Counted from the stretch's first letter, positions 1 through 13,552 are shown. The stretch: 48,754 bases of DNA from Collimonas fungivorans (GCF_028292705.1 NZ_JAQGLV010000159.1:1-48754); one strand, 5' to 3'. Notes: generated by a model from the sequence alone, not told the origin. Translations and numbers: made by a program.

Positions 1-395
1 TCGATCTTGCGCTGCTGGCGGTCTATCCAGGCCTGGCTGCGCTCGCCTTCAGCGCGTTGCGTGCTTTCCAGGCGGATCAGCACGCCGGCGTCCAGCACGC
101 CGTCGGCCAGCGCTTCCCAGCATTTCACTTCGGAGCGCTCGCGGCTGTTGATCGGGATCAGTTTACCAACCGGCGTCAGGGTGTCGAGATATTCGACGAT
201 CACGTGCGAATCGAACATGGCGCCGCCGTCTTCCATCACCAGGCAAGGCACCTTGCCCAAGGGATTCGAAGTGTGAATCTTGGTGTCGGCGGCCCAGACA
301 TCTTCCAGCACAAAATCGTAGTCCAGTTTCTTTTCCGCCATCACTACGCGTACCTTGCGGACGAAAGGACTACCGAGGGAACCGATCAGCTTCAT
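1..395 (-). CDS. Glutathione S-transferase family protein (C-terminus truncated by window edge)
   Basis: Reverse-strand translation from ATG at 395: MKLIGSLGSPFVRKVRVVMAEKKLDYDFVLEDVWAADTKIHTSNPLGKVPCLVMEDGG..., a thioredoxin-fold GST N-terminal domain; open to the window edge. Confidence 0.85.
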   Translation of the reverse strand, partial: MKLIGSLGSPFVRKVRVVMAEKKLDYDFVLEDVWAADTKIHTSNPLGKVPCLVMEDGGAMFDSHVIVEYLDTLTPVGKLIPINSRERSEVKCWEALADGVLDAGVLIRLESTQRAEGERSQAWIDRQQRKI

Positions 396-511
396 ATGTC
401 ACTTATGGTAAAAAAATGTTGGCTGATTATAGCATTCGCCTCCCGCCACTTTGTCCATCGCCGCCCAGGCCCGAACGCAAAGCGGCATATTTACCACGTT
501 GCAAATGGTAA

Positions 512-2026
<1,515 letters not shown>

Positions 2027-2048
2027 AGCACGGCTTTCCGCCAGACCA

Positions 2049-2078
2049 AAAAAAACCAGCCCGAAGGCTGGTTTTTTT
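2049..2078. terminator. Bidirectional rho-independent terminator between convergent purB and secF
   Basis: aaaaaaaccagcc-cgaa-ggctggttttttt: 13-bp arms, 4-nt loop, T-run on both strands. Confidence 0.9.
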
Positions 2079-2092
2079 ATAACCGCAACGCC

Positions 2093-3037
2093 TTACACCA
2101 CGGCGCCGTCAGTCTCGTCTTTTTCCTTGATCGGCTTGATCATGTCTTCACGCTTGACGCCCAGCCACATTGCCACCGCCGCCGCCACGAACACCGAAGA
2201 GTAGATACCGAACAGGATGCCGATGGTCAGCGCCAGCGCGAAATAATGCAGCGCCGGACCGCCGAACACGAACATCGACAGCACCATGATTTCAGTACTG
2301 CCGTGGGTGATGATGGTACGGGAAATCGTGCTGGTGATCGCATGGTTCATGACATCGGAAACCGCCAGCTTGCCGAAGCGGCGATCGCGGAAAGTTTCAC
2401 GCACGCGGTCGAACACCACCACCGATTCATTGACCGAATAGCCCAGCACCGCCAGGATCGCCGCCAGTACGGTCAGCGAGAATTCCCATTGGAAGAAGGC
2501 GAAGAAGCCGAGGATGATCACCACGTCATGCAAGTTGGCGATAATCGCCGCCACCGCGTATTTCCATTCGAAGCGGATGGCCAGGTAGATGACGATGCCG
2601 ATCACCACGAACAGCAGCGCCATCAAGCCGTCGTGCGCCAGTTCGTCGCCCACCTGCGGCCCGACAAACTCGGTGCGCTTGAGCTGCACGTCGGGGTCCT
2701 GCTGCTGCAAGGCTTTCAGTACGGTTGCGCTTTGGGCATTGGAGTTTTCACCTTTTTTTGCCGGCAGGCGAATCATCACATCCTGGGCGGTGCCGAAATT
2801 GGTGACCTGGTTATCGGTATAACCGATGCCTTCGACCGTCTTGCGTATGCCCTCGATATTGGCCGGCTTGCTGTAGGCGACTTCGATTACCGTACCGCCG
2901 GTAAACTCGATCGACAGATGCAGGCCTTTCGAGAACAGGAAGAATACGGCCAATACAAACGTCAGCGCCGAGATTGCATTGAATATCAATGCATGGCGCA
3001 TGAACGGAATATCTTTCTTGATACGGAAAAGTTCCAT
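2093..3037 (-). CDS. secF: Protein translocase subunit SecF
   Basis: MELFRIKKDIPFMRHALIFNAISALTFVLAVFFLFSKGLHLSIEFTGGTVIEV...; immediately downstream of secD. Confidence 0.96.
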   Translation of the reverse strand: MELFRIKKDIPFMRHALIFNAISALTFVLAVFFLFSKGLHLSIEFTGGTVIEVAYSKPANIEGIRKTVEGIGYTDNQVTNFGTAQDVMIRLPAKKGENSNAQSATVLKALQQQDPDVQLKRTEFVGPQVGDELAHDGLMALLFVVIGIVIYLAIRFEWKYAVAAIIANLHDVVIILGFFAFFQWEFSLTVLAAILAVLGYSVNESVVVFDRVRETFRDRRFGKLAVSDVMNHAITSTISRTIITHGSTEIMVLSMFVFGGPALHYFALALTIGILFGIYSSVFVAAAVAMWLGVKREDMIKPIKEKDETDGAVV

Positions 3038-3115
3038 CACATTCCTTTTTTGCGTGGCCGCATGGTCGCGGCCACAACGTTATTCGATGTCAGCTTGCCT
3101 GGGTCTGGTTGCAAC

Positions 3116-4981
3116 TCAGGCGTTCGGCTTCCAGATCTGGCCGATCGACAGGCTGGTCAGTTTCTTCTTGCGGCCGTACCAGAGGTTGGCGAAACCGCGC
3201 GAAACGAACACTGCCGAGAAGATCGAAGTCAGGATGCCCAGGCAATGCACCACCGCAAAACCGCGGATGGCGCCGGAACCGAAAATCAGCAGCGCCAGGC
3301 CGGCGATCAGCGTCGTCACGTTGGAGTCCAGGATCGTGGCCCAGGCGCGGTCGAAACCGATCGAGATCGCTGCCTGCGGCGAATTGCCGTTACGCAGTTC
3401 TTCGCGGATGCGTTCGTTCACCAGCACGTTGGCGTCGATCGCAATACCGAGGGTCAGCGCAATCGCGGCGATACCCGGCAAGGTCAGCGTCGCCTGCAAG
3501 GTCGACAGCACCGCGATCAGCAGCAGCAGGTTGACCGACAGCGCCAGCACGCTGAACAGGCCGAACAGCATGTAGTAGACGATCATGAACACGGCGATGA
3601 CGGCGAAACCGTACATGGTCGAGTCAAAACCCTTCTTGATATTTTCGGCGCCCAGTTGCGGGCCGATGGTGCGTTCTTCGATGATGGTCATCGGCGCCGC
3701 CAGCGAGCCGGCGCGCAGCAGCAGCGCCAGGTCGGCCGCCGCTTCAGGCGAACCCATGCCGGTGATCTGGAAGCGCGAACCCAGTTCGCTCTGGATCGTC
3801 GCCACGGTCAGGACTTCGCCCTTGCCTTTTTCAAACAGCACGATCGCCATCGCCTTGCCGACCTTGCCGCGGGTAGCATCGCGCATCTTGCGGCCGCCGT
3901 CGCCGTTAAGGTCGATGCTGACCGCAGGCTGCTGGTTCTGGTCGAAACTGACGGCAGCGCTGGAGATATAGTCGCCGGTCAGCACAGGGTCCTTGTACAG
4001 CACTACCGGCGCATTCTTGCCGACCTTGAACAGTTCGGAACCGAAAGGCACCGCAGCGGTGGCTTCCGTGCCGCGGGTTACCGATTCATCCACCATCCGC
4101 ACTTCCAGCGTCGCGGTACGGCCGATGATGTCCTTGGCGCGCGAAACGTCTTGCACGCCCGGCATCTGCACCACGATGCGGTCGGCGCCCTGGCGCTGGA
4201 TGATCGGCTCGCTGACGCCCAGTTCATTGACCCGTTTCGACAAGGTTGTGATGTTTTGCGTGACGCCGTTGTCGACGATCTGCTTCAGTGCTTCAGGCTT
4301 CAGCGATGCGGTCAGCATCGGGTCGGCGCCGGCCACCGGCGGCACTGCCTGGATCGACATCTCGGACAGTTGCGGCGCCAATATGTTGCGCGCCTTGTTC
4401 AGCGTATCCTGGTCGCGGAAACTGATTTCTATCGTATCGCCATTGCGGTTGATGCCGCTGTAGCGGATATCCTTGTCGCGCAGTTCGGTGCGGGCGCTGG
4501 CTTGCAAACCCTGCAGGCGCTTGTTGATCACCGCCTTGGTGTCGACCTGCATCAAGAAGTGCACGCCGCCGCGCAAATCGAGCCCCAGGTACATCGGGAA
4601 TGCGTGGATGGCTTGCAGCCAGTGCGGCGTATTCGGCACCAGGTTGAAGGCCACCACATAGACCGGATCGGTCGGATCGGTATTCAGGGTCTGTTCCAGC
4701 AAAGCCTTGGCCTTGAACTGGGTGTCGGTATCGTGGAAACGGGCGCGCACCGTACCTTGGGCGCCGGCGTTCTCGAAAGTGACGCTGTCGGTCAGCAAAT
4801 TGCCTTGCTGCAGCACTTGCGACACCCGGTCAGCCAGCGAGCTGTCGATCTTCAAGGTCGATTTGCCGCTGCTCACCTGTACCGCGGGCGATTCGCCAAA
4901 CAGATTCGGTATGGTGTACAGCACGCCGAACAGCAGCGCGATGACGATCAGGATATATTTCCAGAGAGGATAGCGATTCAT
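3116..4981 (-). CDS. secD: Protein translocase subunit SecD
   Basis: MNRYPLWKYILIVIALLFGVLYTIPNLFGESPAVQVS...LGLDLRGGVHFLMQVD...; SecD D1 motif and TM region. Confidence 0.97.
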   Translation of the reverse strand: MNRYPLWKYILIVIALLFGVLYTIPNLFGESPAVQVSSGKSTLKIDSSLADRVSQVLQQGNLLTDSVTFENAGAQGTVRARFHDTDTQFKAKALLEQTLNTDPTDPVYVVAFNLVPNTPHWLQAIHAFPMYLGLDLRGGVHFLMQVDTKAVINKRLQGLQASARTELRDKDIRYSGINRNGDTIEISFRDQDTLNKARNILAPQLSEMSIQAVPPVAGADPMLTASLKPEALKQIVDNGVTQNITTLSKRVNELGVSEPIIQRQGADRIVVQMPGVQDVSRAKDIIGRTATLEVRMVDESVTRGTEATAAVPFGSELFKVGKNAPVVLYKDPVLTGDYISSAAVSFDQNQQPAVSIDLNGDGGRKMRDATRGKVGKAMAIVLFEKGKGEVLTVATIQSELGSRFQITGMGSPEAAADLALLLRAGSLAAPMTIIEERTIGPQLGAENIKKGFDSTMYGFAVIAVFMIVYYMLFGLFSVLALSVNLLLLIAVLSTLQATLTLPGIAAIALTLGIAIDANVLVNERIREELRNGNSPQAAISIGFDRAWATILDSNVTTLIAGLALLIFGSGAIRGFAVVHCLGILTSIFSAVFVSRGFANLWYGRKKKLTSLSIGQIWKPNA

Positions 4982-5188
4982 ATTGATTCAGCGTTCTGTG
5001 TGAGTCTCGGAGGGAGTCTCTTGCTTGCATGGTTATGCAGCCGATGCCCTGCGTGCAATGACCTGTAGTGCTGCGCTTGTAGTGCTGCGCTTGTGGCATT
5101 GCGCCGCCAGGCTCTTTTTTATTCCGGGCTTTACATTTGAAGAGAGCACCCATCCGGATGCTCTCGTTCCATCAGTCAGGCGCCTGGA

Positions 5189-5542
5189 TTACAGTGCCGT
5201 CTTGATTGTGCCCTTCGGCAGCAATGTGGTGACCGAACCCTTTTGCACCACGACTTCAGTGCCGCTGGCGATTTCCAGGGTGATGTAGCCGTCGGCAACC
5301 TTGGTGATCTTGCCCAGCATGCCGCCGGCTGTCACTACTTCATCGCCCTTGGCCAGCGCTTCCATCATGGATTTCTGTTCTTTCTGACGCTTCATTTGCG
5401 GACGGATCATCAGGAAGTACAACACCACGAACATCAGGATGATAGGCAAAAAGCTGGTCAGGTTGCCGCTCAAGCCAAATGGGCCGGCAGCGGCAGTAGC
5501 CGCAGGTGCAGTTTGCGCGTAAGCGCTGGAAATAATTGACAC
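5189..5542 (-). CDS. yajC: Preprotein translocase subunit YajC (GTG start)
   Basis: SIISSAYAQTAPA...FLPIILMFVVLYFLMIRPQMKRQKEQKSMMEALAKGDEVVTAGGMLGKI. Confidence 0.95.
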   Translation of the reverse strand: MSIISSAYAQTAPAATAAAGPFGLSGNLTSFLPIILMFVVLYFLMIRPQMKRQKEQKSMMEALAKGDEVVTAGGMLGKITKVADGYITLEIASGTEVVVQKGSVTTLLPKGTIKTAL

Positions 5543-5753
5543 GAGTTGCTCCAGGTAATAGTTTGAAAATAGCCCAGCATTCTAGCATTGGGTAACGGCA
5601 TACAACCGTCCAGCCGCGCCCCGGCGCTATTTATTGCCGGGAAATCAGCCCGATCCGCCGCCTTTATAGTGTCAGCAGGCGGATAAGGCCAGTGGGCATA
5701 GACCGGTTTATCGGCAAATAGTTGCAAAATGCATACTTTTATCAGGATAAATC

Positions 5754-6890
<1,137 letters not shown>

Positions 6891-6907
6891 TCAGTCAATA
6901 ATCAGGA

Positions 6908-7927
6908 TCAGGCGTTATAGGTAAGCAGCATCGCATCGCCGTAGCTGAAGAAGCGATAACGCTGCGCGATGGCATGGGCGTAGGCGGCGCGGATGCAGTC
7001 GTAGCCGGCAAAAGCCGAGACCAGCATCAGCAAGGTCGATTTCGGCAGATGGAAGTTGGTGATCAGGCGCTCCACGGTCTTGAAAACATAGCCGGGAGTG
7101 ATGAACAAGGCGGTATCGGCGCTGCCCGCCTGCAAAACCCCGGACTGCGAGGCCGATTCCAGCGCCCGCAAGCTGGTGGTGCCGACCGCGACCACCTTGC
7201 CGCCCGCAGCCTTGGTGGCGCGCACCGCGTCCACCGTGGCTTCGGTGATGGTGTACCACTCGCTGTGCATCTTGTGTTCCGCCAGGTTCTCGCTGCGCAC
7301 CGGCTGGAAGGTGCCGGCGCCGACATGCAGCGTAACGTAGGCAAACCCAATACCTTTTTGTTGCAGGCGTTCCAGCAAAGCTTGGTCGAAATGCAGGCCG
7401 GCAGTCGGCGCCGCCACCGCGCCGGCGTGCTTGGCGTAGACGGTTTGATAACGGGTTTCGTCGAAGGCGTCGGCATCGTGCTCGATATACGGCGGCAACG
7501 GCAAACGGCCGTGGGCATCGATCAGCTCGAATACATCGGCCGGGAACACCAGCGTATAAAACTCGCCGACGCGCTCGCCCACCACCACATCGAATGCTTC
7601 GGCCAGGCAGATCCGGGTGCCGGCCGGCGGCGATTTCGAGGCGCGCACCTGCGCATGCACGGTGCGGTTGTCGACCACGCGCTCGACCAGCACCTCGACC
7701 TTGCCGCCGGTTTCCTTGACGCCGAAGAAGCGCGCCTTGAGCACCCGGGTGTCGTTGAACACCAGCAGGTCGCCAGAGTCGAGCTGATCGACGATGTCGG
7801 TAAATTGGCGGTCGATCAGGCGATCGCCGTCTATGTGCAGCAGGCGCGAGGCGCTGCGCTCGGACAGCGGGGTTTGCGCGATCAGCTCGGGAGGCAGCTC
7901 GAAATCGTAATCGGAGAGAGAATGCAT
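6908..7927 (-). CDS. queA: S-adenosylmethionine:tRNA ribosyltransferase-isomerase
   Basis: [30 protein letters not shown]...[12 protein letters not shown]...[19 protein letters not shown]. Confidence 0.97.
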   Translation of the reverse strand: MHSLSDYDFELPPELIAQTPLSERSASRLLHIDGDRLIDRQFTDIVDQLDSGDLLVFNDTRVLKARFFGVKETGGKVEVLVERVVDNRTVHAQVRASKSPPAGTRICLAEAFDVVVGERVGEFYTLVFPADVFELIDAHGRLPLPPYIEHDADAFDETRYQTVYAKHAGAVAAPTAGLHFDQALLERLQQKGIGFAYVTLHVGAGTFQPVRSENLAEHKMHSEWYTITEATVDAVRATKAAGGKVVAVGTTSLRALESASQSGVLQAGSADTALFITPGYVFKTVERLITNFHLPKSTLLMLVSAFAGYDCIRAAYAHAIAQRYRFFSYGDAMLLTYNA

Positions 7928-8120
7928 GCGCGAATAAGTAAGGAAATAAATAAGGAAATCAGGCTCAACTTGCCAATACGGCCATAGGCTTTACAATGGC
8001 AAACGCTGAAATCCGTACACAACCGGAATGCAGCAACGCTATGCTTTTTTATGAGCAAACCCGCTATTTTACGCCCTGTGGCCTCAAAGCTACCCCAAAA
8101 GCCACCATTAACCGCCTGAT

Positions 8121-10250
8121 ATGCCTGCTCCGAAGCGAAAACCTGCCGCTGCTGCCCCTCCTGCCCCGGTTGCGAACACGCGCGCCAGCAAGCTGGAAAA
8201 GCTGGGTTTGCGCACGGATATCGACCTGGTCTTGCACCTGCCGCTGCGCTATGAAGATGAGACCGAGGTTGTCGCCATCCAGCAAGCCGGCATGATGGGC
8301 GCCAGCGTAGCGCAAGTCGAAGGCGTCGTCACCGCCTGCGATATCCAGTACCGGCCGCGGCGGCAGCTGGTGGTCACCATCGCCGACGACAGCGGCCAGC
8401 TGGTGATGCGTTTCCTGAATTTCTACGGCAGCCAGACCAAGCAGCTGGCGGTCGGCACCCGGGTGCGCGCACGCGGCGAAATCCGCCACGGCTTTTTCGG
8501 CGCCGAGGTGGTCCATCCCAATTATAAGGTAGTGCTGGAGGGCGCTCCGCTGCCGGATGTGCTGACCCCGGTTTATCCGGCCGGCGAGGGTTTGTCGCAG
8601 ATTTTCCTGCGCAAGGCGATCGCCGACGCCATGCACAACATCGAGTGGCGCGATACCTTGTCGCCGGCGCAACTGGCGGCGCAGCAGCTGATGCCCTTCG
8701 AAAATGCGGTGCGCCTGCTGCACAACCCGCCGCCGGAAGTCGATGAACATGCGCTGGAAGACCGTTCCCATCCGGCCTGGGTGCGCATGAAGTTCGACGA
8801 ACTGCTGGCCCAGCAGCTGTCACTGAAACGCGCCCAGGTCGCGCGGCGCGCCAAGAATGCGCGGGCGCTGCCGGTCATCGGCAAATTGTCGGCGGCCTTC
8901 CTCAATACGCTACCGTTCACCCTGACCAAGGCCCAGCAGCGGGTGGTGGCTGAAATCAGCGCCGACCTGCACGCCTCGTTTCCCATGCAGCGGCTGCTGC
9001 AAGGCGATGTCGGCAGCGGCAAGACCGTGGTCGCCGCCCTCGCCGCGGCGCAAGCCATCGACAGCGGCTACCAGGCGGTGCTGATGGCGCCGACCGAGAT
9101 CCTGGCCGACCAGCATTTCCGCAAGATCGCGGCCTGGATGGAGCCGCTGGGCGTGCGTGTCGCCTGGCTCACCGGCAGCCTGAAAAAGAAAGAAAAGCTG
9201 GCGGCCCTGGCCATGATCGAATCGGGCGAGGCGCAACTGGTGATCGGCACCCATGCCCTGATCCAGGACAGCGTGCAGTTTGCCAAACTGGGCCTGGTGA
9301 TTGTCGACGAACAGCATCGCTTCGGCGTCGGCCAGCGCCTGGCGCTGCGTAACAAGACCATGAAGACCGTGTCCGAAAACGGCGGCAACGAGGCTGCGCA
9401 AAACACAGCGGCAGTGGTGCCGCATCAACTGATGATGAGCGCCACGCCGATTCCGCGCACCCTGGCGATGACCTATTACGCCGACCTGGAAATCTCGGTG
9501 ATCGATGAGCTGCCGCCCGGCCGCACGCCTATCGTCACCCGCGCAGTCGACCAGTCGCGGCGCGACGAAGTGATCGCACGGGTCCATGCAGCGGTGCAGG
9601 ACGGCCGCCAGGCTTACTGGGTCTGCCCGCTGATCGAGGAGTCGGAAGCCCTGCAGCTGCAAACGGCAACCGAAACCTACGCCATGTTGGTGGAGGCGCT
9701 GCCCGACCTGCGGATCGGCCTGGTCCATGGCCGCCTCAAGCAAGCCGAGAAACAGGAAGTGATGGACGCCTTCAGCGCCGGCGCCTGCCATGTGCTGGTC
9801 GCCACCACCGTGATCGAAGTCGGGGTCGACGTGCCCAACGCTTCGCTGATGGTGATCGAGCATGCGGAACGCTTCGGGCTGTCGCAGCTGCACCAGCTGC
9901 GCGGGCGGGTTGGACGCGGTTCTGCCGCCAGCGTATGCTTGTTGTTATACCAAAGCCCGCTCGGCTATATCGCCAAGCAGCGCCTGATGACCATGCGCGA
10001 AACCACCGACGGTTTCGAAATCGCCCGGCGCGACCTGGAAATCCGCGGCCCCGGCGAATTCCTCGGGGCGCGCCAGTCCGGCCAGGCCATGCTGCGTTTT
10101 GCCGACCTGGCCACCGACCAGTGGCTGGTCGACCGCGCGCGCGACCTGGCGCACACGCTGCTGCAGGATCCGACCCCGGCCAACCAGGCCACCGTCAGCA
10201 CCCACCTGGCGCGCTGGCTGGGCGGCCGCGAGGATTTCCTGAAGGTTTGA
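8121..10250 (+). CDS. recG: ATP-dependent DNA helicase RecG
   Basis: OB-wedge domain; helicase motifs LLQGDVGSGKTVVAALAAAQ, DEQHRFGV, MSATPIPRTLAMT, QLRGRVGRG. Confidence 0.96.
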   Translation: MPAPKRKPAAAAPPAPVANTRASKLEKLGLRTDIDLVLHLPLRYEDETEVVAIQQAGMMGASVAQVEGVVTACDIQYRPRRQLVVTIADDSGQLVMRFLNFYGSQTKQLAVGTRVRARGEIRHGFFGAEVVHPNYKVVLEGAPLPDVLTPVYPAGEGLSQIFLRKAIADAMHNIEWRDTLSPAQLAAQQLMPFENAVRLLHNPPPEVDEHALEDRSHPAWVRMKFDELLAQQLSLKRAQVARRAKNARALPVIGKLSAAFLNTLPFTLTKAQQRVVAEISADLHASFPMQRLLQGDVGSGKTVVAALAAAQAIDSGYQAVLMAPTEILADQHFRKIAAWMEPLGVRVAWLTGSLKKKEKLAALAMIESGEAQLVIGTHALIQDSVQFAKLGLVIVDEQHRFGVGQRLALRNKTMKTVSENGGNEAAQNTAAVVPHQLMMSATPIPRTLAMTYYADLEISVIDELPPGRTPIVTRAVDQSRRDEVIARVHAAVQDGRQAYWVCPLIEESEALQLQTATETYAMLVEALPDLRIGLVHGRLKQAEKQEVMDAFSAGACHVLVATTVIEVGVDVPNASLMVIEHAERFGLSQLHQLRGRVGRGSAASVCLLLYQSPLGYIAKQRLMTMRETTDGFEIARRDLEIRGPGEFLGARQSGQAMLRFADLATDQWLVDRARDLAHTLLQDPTPANQATVSTHLARWLGGREDFLKV

Positions 10251-10332
10251 GCGGCATGATGGCTATTTTGCAAAAATGACACTGAAACATGGAGATACAA
10301 TCTCCATCAAAAAAATATGCGAAGATAACAAC

Positions 10333-11280
10333 ATGACTCTGACCGAACTCAAATACATCGTCGCGGTAGCCCGCGTAAAGCATTTTGGCCATGCTGCGGA
10401 AGCTTGCTTCGTAGCGCAGCCGACCCTCTCCGTGGCGATCAAGAAGCTGGAAGACGAACTGGGCGTGGTGATCTTCGAACGCGGCGGCACTGAAATTTCA
10501 GTGACGCCGCTGGGCGCGCAGATCGTGGCCCAGGCCGAACGGGTGCTGGAGCAGACCGCCACCATCCGCGAAATCGCCAACCAGAACAAGGATCCGCTGG
10601 CCGGCCCGCTGCGCCTCGGCATCATCTATACCGTCGGCCCCTACCTGCTGCCGCCGCTAGTGAAAACCATGATCGAGCAAGTGCCGCAGATGCCGCTGGT
10701 GCTGCAGGAAAATTTCACCGTGCGCCTGCTGGAGCTGCTGCGCCAGGGCGAACTGGACGCCGCCATCATCGCCCTGCCGTTCCCCGAACATGGCCTGATG
10801 GTGCAGCCGCTGTACGACGAACCGTTCGTGGTGGCGCTGCCCAAGCACCATGCCTGGGCCAATCGCAGCAGCATCAGCGCCCAGGATCTCAAATCGGAAA
10901 CCATGCTGTTGCTCGGCAACGGCCATTGCTTCCGCGACCAGGTGCTGGAAGTGTGCCCCGAAATGTCGCGCTTCTCGACTGCCGGCGACGGCATCGCCCG
11001 CACCTTCGAAGGTTCGTCGCTGGAGACCATACGCCATATGGTAGCTTCCGGCATCGGCATCACGGTGCTGCCGCTGGCTTCGGTGCCCGATCTCGACGCC
11101 AAGGACGGCATGCTGCGTTATGTGCCGTTTACCGACCCGGAGCCGTCGCGCCGGGTGGTGATCGTCTGGCGCAAGAGCTTCACCCGCCATGCCGCCATCG
11201 AAGCAGTGCAGAAAGCCGTGCTGGATTGTGGGCTGAAAGGCGTCACCCTGCTGCATGACGCGCTTGCGGTCGAAGGCTGA
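10333..11280 (+). CDS. oxyR: LysR-family hydrogen peroxide sensor OxyR
   Basis: MTLTELKYIVAVARVKHFGHAAEACFVAQPTLSVAIKKLEDELGVVIFERG; redox-cysteine region GNGHCFRDQVLEVC; next to recG. Confidence 0.92.
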   Translation: MTLTELKYIVAVARVKHFGHAAEACFVAQPTLSVAIKKLEDELGVVIFERGGTEISVTPLGAQIVAQAERVLEQTATIREIANQNKDPLAGPLRLGIIYTVGPYLLPPLVKTMIEQVPQMPLVLQENFTVRLLELLRQGELDAAIIALPFPEHGLMVQPLYDEPFVVALPKHHAWANRSSISAQDLKSETMLLLGNGHCFRDQVLEVCPEMSRFSTAGDGIARTFEGSSLETIRHMVASGIGITVLPLASVPDLDAKDGMLRYVPFTDPEPSRRVVIVWRKSFTRHAAIEAVQKAVLDCGLKGVTLLHDALAVEG

Positions 11281-11382
11281 ATCAGCAGCTGACTTGACCT
11301 GGCCGGGGCGGAAGCCGTTTCCGGCCGCCGCCGTTCTTCCATCCGCCCGTTTTCCCCGCTGCCGCCTGACATCCAAACCGCA

Positions 11383-12237
11383 ATGAATCGTCTCAAACTC
11401 TATTTCCAGCTGATCCGCATGGACAAGCCCATCGGCATCCTGCTGCTGCTGTGGCCGACCCTGGCCGCCCTGTGGCTGGCCGCCGGCGGCAAACCGGCCT
11501 GGAGCCTGGTCGCGATCTTCATCCTTGGCACCGCCCTGATGCGCTCGGCCGGCTGCGCGATCAACGATTTCGCCGACCGCGATTTCGACAAGCACGTCAA
11601 ACGCACCGCCGAGCGGCCGCTGACCAGCGGCAAGATCGCCGCCTGGGAAGCGGTGATGGTGGCCGTTGTGCTGACGCTGCTGTCCTTGCTGCTGATCCTG
11701 CCGCTGAACACGCTGACCAAGGAATTGTCGGTGATCGCCGTGATCGTGGCCGGCAGCTATCCCTACTTCAAGCGCTTTTTCGCGATTCCGCAAGCCTACC
11801 TCGGAATCGCTTTCGGCTTCGGCATCCCCATGGGTTTCGCCGCCGTGCAGGGTGCCGTGCCGGCGGCGGCCTGGCTGCTGTTGGTCGCCAATGTATTCTG
11901 GGCGGTCGCCTACGACACCGAATACGCCATGGTCGACCGCGACGACGACCTCAGGATCGGCATCAAGACCTCGGCGATTACCTTCGGCCACTACGACGTG
12001 CTGGCAATCATGCTTTGTTACGCGCTCAGTTTGGGATTAGTATTTGCTGTAGGCTGGCAATTCGGTTTGCGCGGCTGGTTCAGCGCCGGCATGCTGCTGG
12101 CTGCCGCTTGCGCCGTCTATCATTACCGCCTGATCCGCACACGCGAACGCGCCGGTTGCTTTACCGCTTTCCGCCACAATAACTGGCTGGGAGCGGCGGT
12201 ATTTGGCGGCATCGCCCTGGACTACGCGCTGAGATAA
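11383..12237 (+). CDS. ubiA: 4-hydroxybenzoate octaprenyltransferase
   Basis: [24 protein letters not shown]...[26 protein letters not shown]; aspartate-rich NDxxDxxxD motif. Confidence 0.95.
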   Translation: MNRLKLYFQLIRMDKPIGILLLLWPTLAALWLAAGGKPAWSLVAIFILGTALMRSAGCAINDFADRDFDKHVKRTAERPLTSGKIAAWEAVMVAVVLTLLSLLLILPLNTLTKELSVIAVIVAGSYPYFKRFFAIPQAYLGIAFGFGIPMGFAAVQGAVPAAAWLLLVANVFWAVAYDTEYAMVDRDDDLRIGIKTSAITFGHYDVLAIMLCYALSLGLVFAVGWQFGLRGWFSAGMLLAAACAVYHYRLIRTRERAGCFTAFRHNNWLGAAVFGGIALDYALR

Positions 12238-12307
12238 CATTCAGACATGATTTATCGTGATATATTGAGCAACATCTTTCCCCGCAATCCACATTGAAGA
12301 GGCAAAC

Positions 12308-12631
12308 ATGGCTACTACTACCGATAACGTAAAAGATATGCGCGACAATCTGGCTGGCGAGCTCAAATCCGTGATCAAGGAAGCAGAAACCCTGCTCGAC
12401 GATACCCATGACCATGCAGAGAAAAAATACAACTCGGCGCGCGAAAAACTGAAAGCGGCCCTGGAAACGGCTAAAACCGAACTGCCGAAAGCCACCAAAA
12501 AAGCAGTGGAGCACACCAAGCACGCCGCCCATGTGACTGATGAATATGTCGGCGACAATCCTTGGAAAGCGGTCAGCGTGGCAGCCGTCATCGGCTTGCT
12601 GGCGGGCCTGGCGATCGGCCGCAACAAATAA
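12308..12631 (+). CDS. DUF883/ElaB-YqjD-type membrane-anchored protein
   Basis: Charged helical N-terminus plus C-terminal VGDNPWKAVSVAAVIGLLAGLAIGRNK. Confidence 0.85.
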   Translation: MATTTDNVKDMRDNLAGELKSVIKEAETLLDDTHDHAEKKYNSAREKLKAALETAKTELPKATKKAVEHTKHAAHVTDEYVGDNPWKAVSVAAVIGLLAGLAIGRNK

Positions 12632-12664
12632 AATCCGGCAGGAGCCCGAACAGGGCTTGCAATG

Positions 12665-12705
12665 AAAAACAGCGGCAATCGTTATGCGATGCCGCTGTTT
12701 TTTTT
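12665..12705. terminator. Rho-independent terminator between DUF883 gene and convergent proC
   Basis: aaaaacagcggca-atcgttatgcga-tgccgctgttttttttt: 13-bp perfect arms followed by T-run. Confidence 0.9.
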
Positions 12706-12727
12706 ATCGGTGCTGCCGGACTCGATG

Positions 12728-13552
12728 CTAGTCGCGTCCGAACTCGTCACCCAGCTCCTGGCCGCGGACTGCTGCCGATTTGACGGCGGTGATGATCGCG
12801 CCCTTCACATCTGCCGCTTCCATGCTGCTCAACGCAGCATAAGTGGTGCCGCCCTTGGAAGTGACGCGTTCGCGCAGCAAGGACACCGGCTCCGGCGACT
12901 GCGCCGCCAGCTGCGCTGCACCGACGAAAGTGGCCTTGGCCAGTTCGATACCCTGTTGCGCGGTCAGGCCGAGTTCCTGGGCTGCCTGCTGCATCGCCTC
13001 AATAAAATAAAACACATAAGCCGGGCCGCTGCCGGATACCGCCGTCACCGCATCGATCTTTGCCTCGTCATCCAGCCACACTGTGCTGCCCACCGCGCGC
13101 AAGATCAGGTCGGCGGTATCGCGTTGCGCCGCCGACACGCCCGCAGTGGCGACCATGCCGGTAATCCCCAGGCCGATCAGCGCTGGCGTATTCGGCATGC
13201 AGCGCACGATGGCGTCGTGGCCGCCCAGCCAGCGCGCCAGGTCGACAGCGCGGATGCCGGCGGCGATCGACAACACCAGCTGGCCGGTGACATGCGGCCG
13301 CAATTTGGCCACGACTTCCTTCATCTGCTGCGGCTTGACCGCCAGCACGATCACTTCGCTGGCCGCGATCGCGGCATCGATGCCGGTTGCGGTACTGACG
13401 CCGAAACGCTGCGCCAGGTTCTGCAAAGCCTCCGGATTCAGGTCGACCACATGGATGTTGGCGCCGTCGGTCACCTTGCCGGCCAGGCCGCCGATCAGGG
13501 CCGCCGCCATATTGCCGCCGCCGATGAAGCTGATATTCAGTTTACTTTTCAT
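12728..13552 (-). CDS. proC: Pyrroline-5-carboxylate reductase
   Basis: MKSKLNISFIGGGNMAAALIGGL...AVSGSGPAYVFYFIEAM...RERVTSKGGTTYAAL. Confidence 0.96.
   Translation of the reverse strand: MKSKLNISFIGGGNMAAALIGGLAGKVTDGANIHVVDLNPEALQNLAQRFGVSTATGIDAAIAASEVIVLAVKPQQMKEVVAKLRPHVTGQLVLSIAAGIRAVDLARWLGGHDAIVRCMPNTPALIGLGITGMVATAGVSAAQRDTADLILRAVGSTVWLDDEAKIDAVTAVSGSGPAYVFYFIEAMQQAAQELGLTAQQGIELAKATFVGAAQLAAQSPEPVSLLRERVTSKGGTTYAALSSMEAADVKGAIITAVKSAAVRGQELGDEFGRD

Noticed and set aside
2246-5068. 940-aa plus-strand ORF antisense to secF and secD
   Set aside because: Low-complexity His/Arg/Gln/Asp-rich translation typical of the antisense frame of GC-rich codon-biased genes; secD/secF on the other strand are unambiguous.
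5470-5727. 85-aa minus ORF upstream of yajC
   Set aside because: Overlaps the yajC start out of frame, with no recognisable domain.
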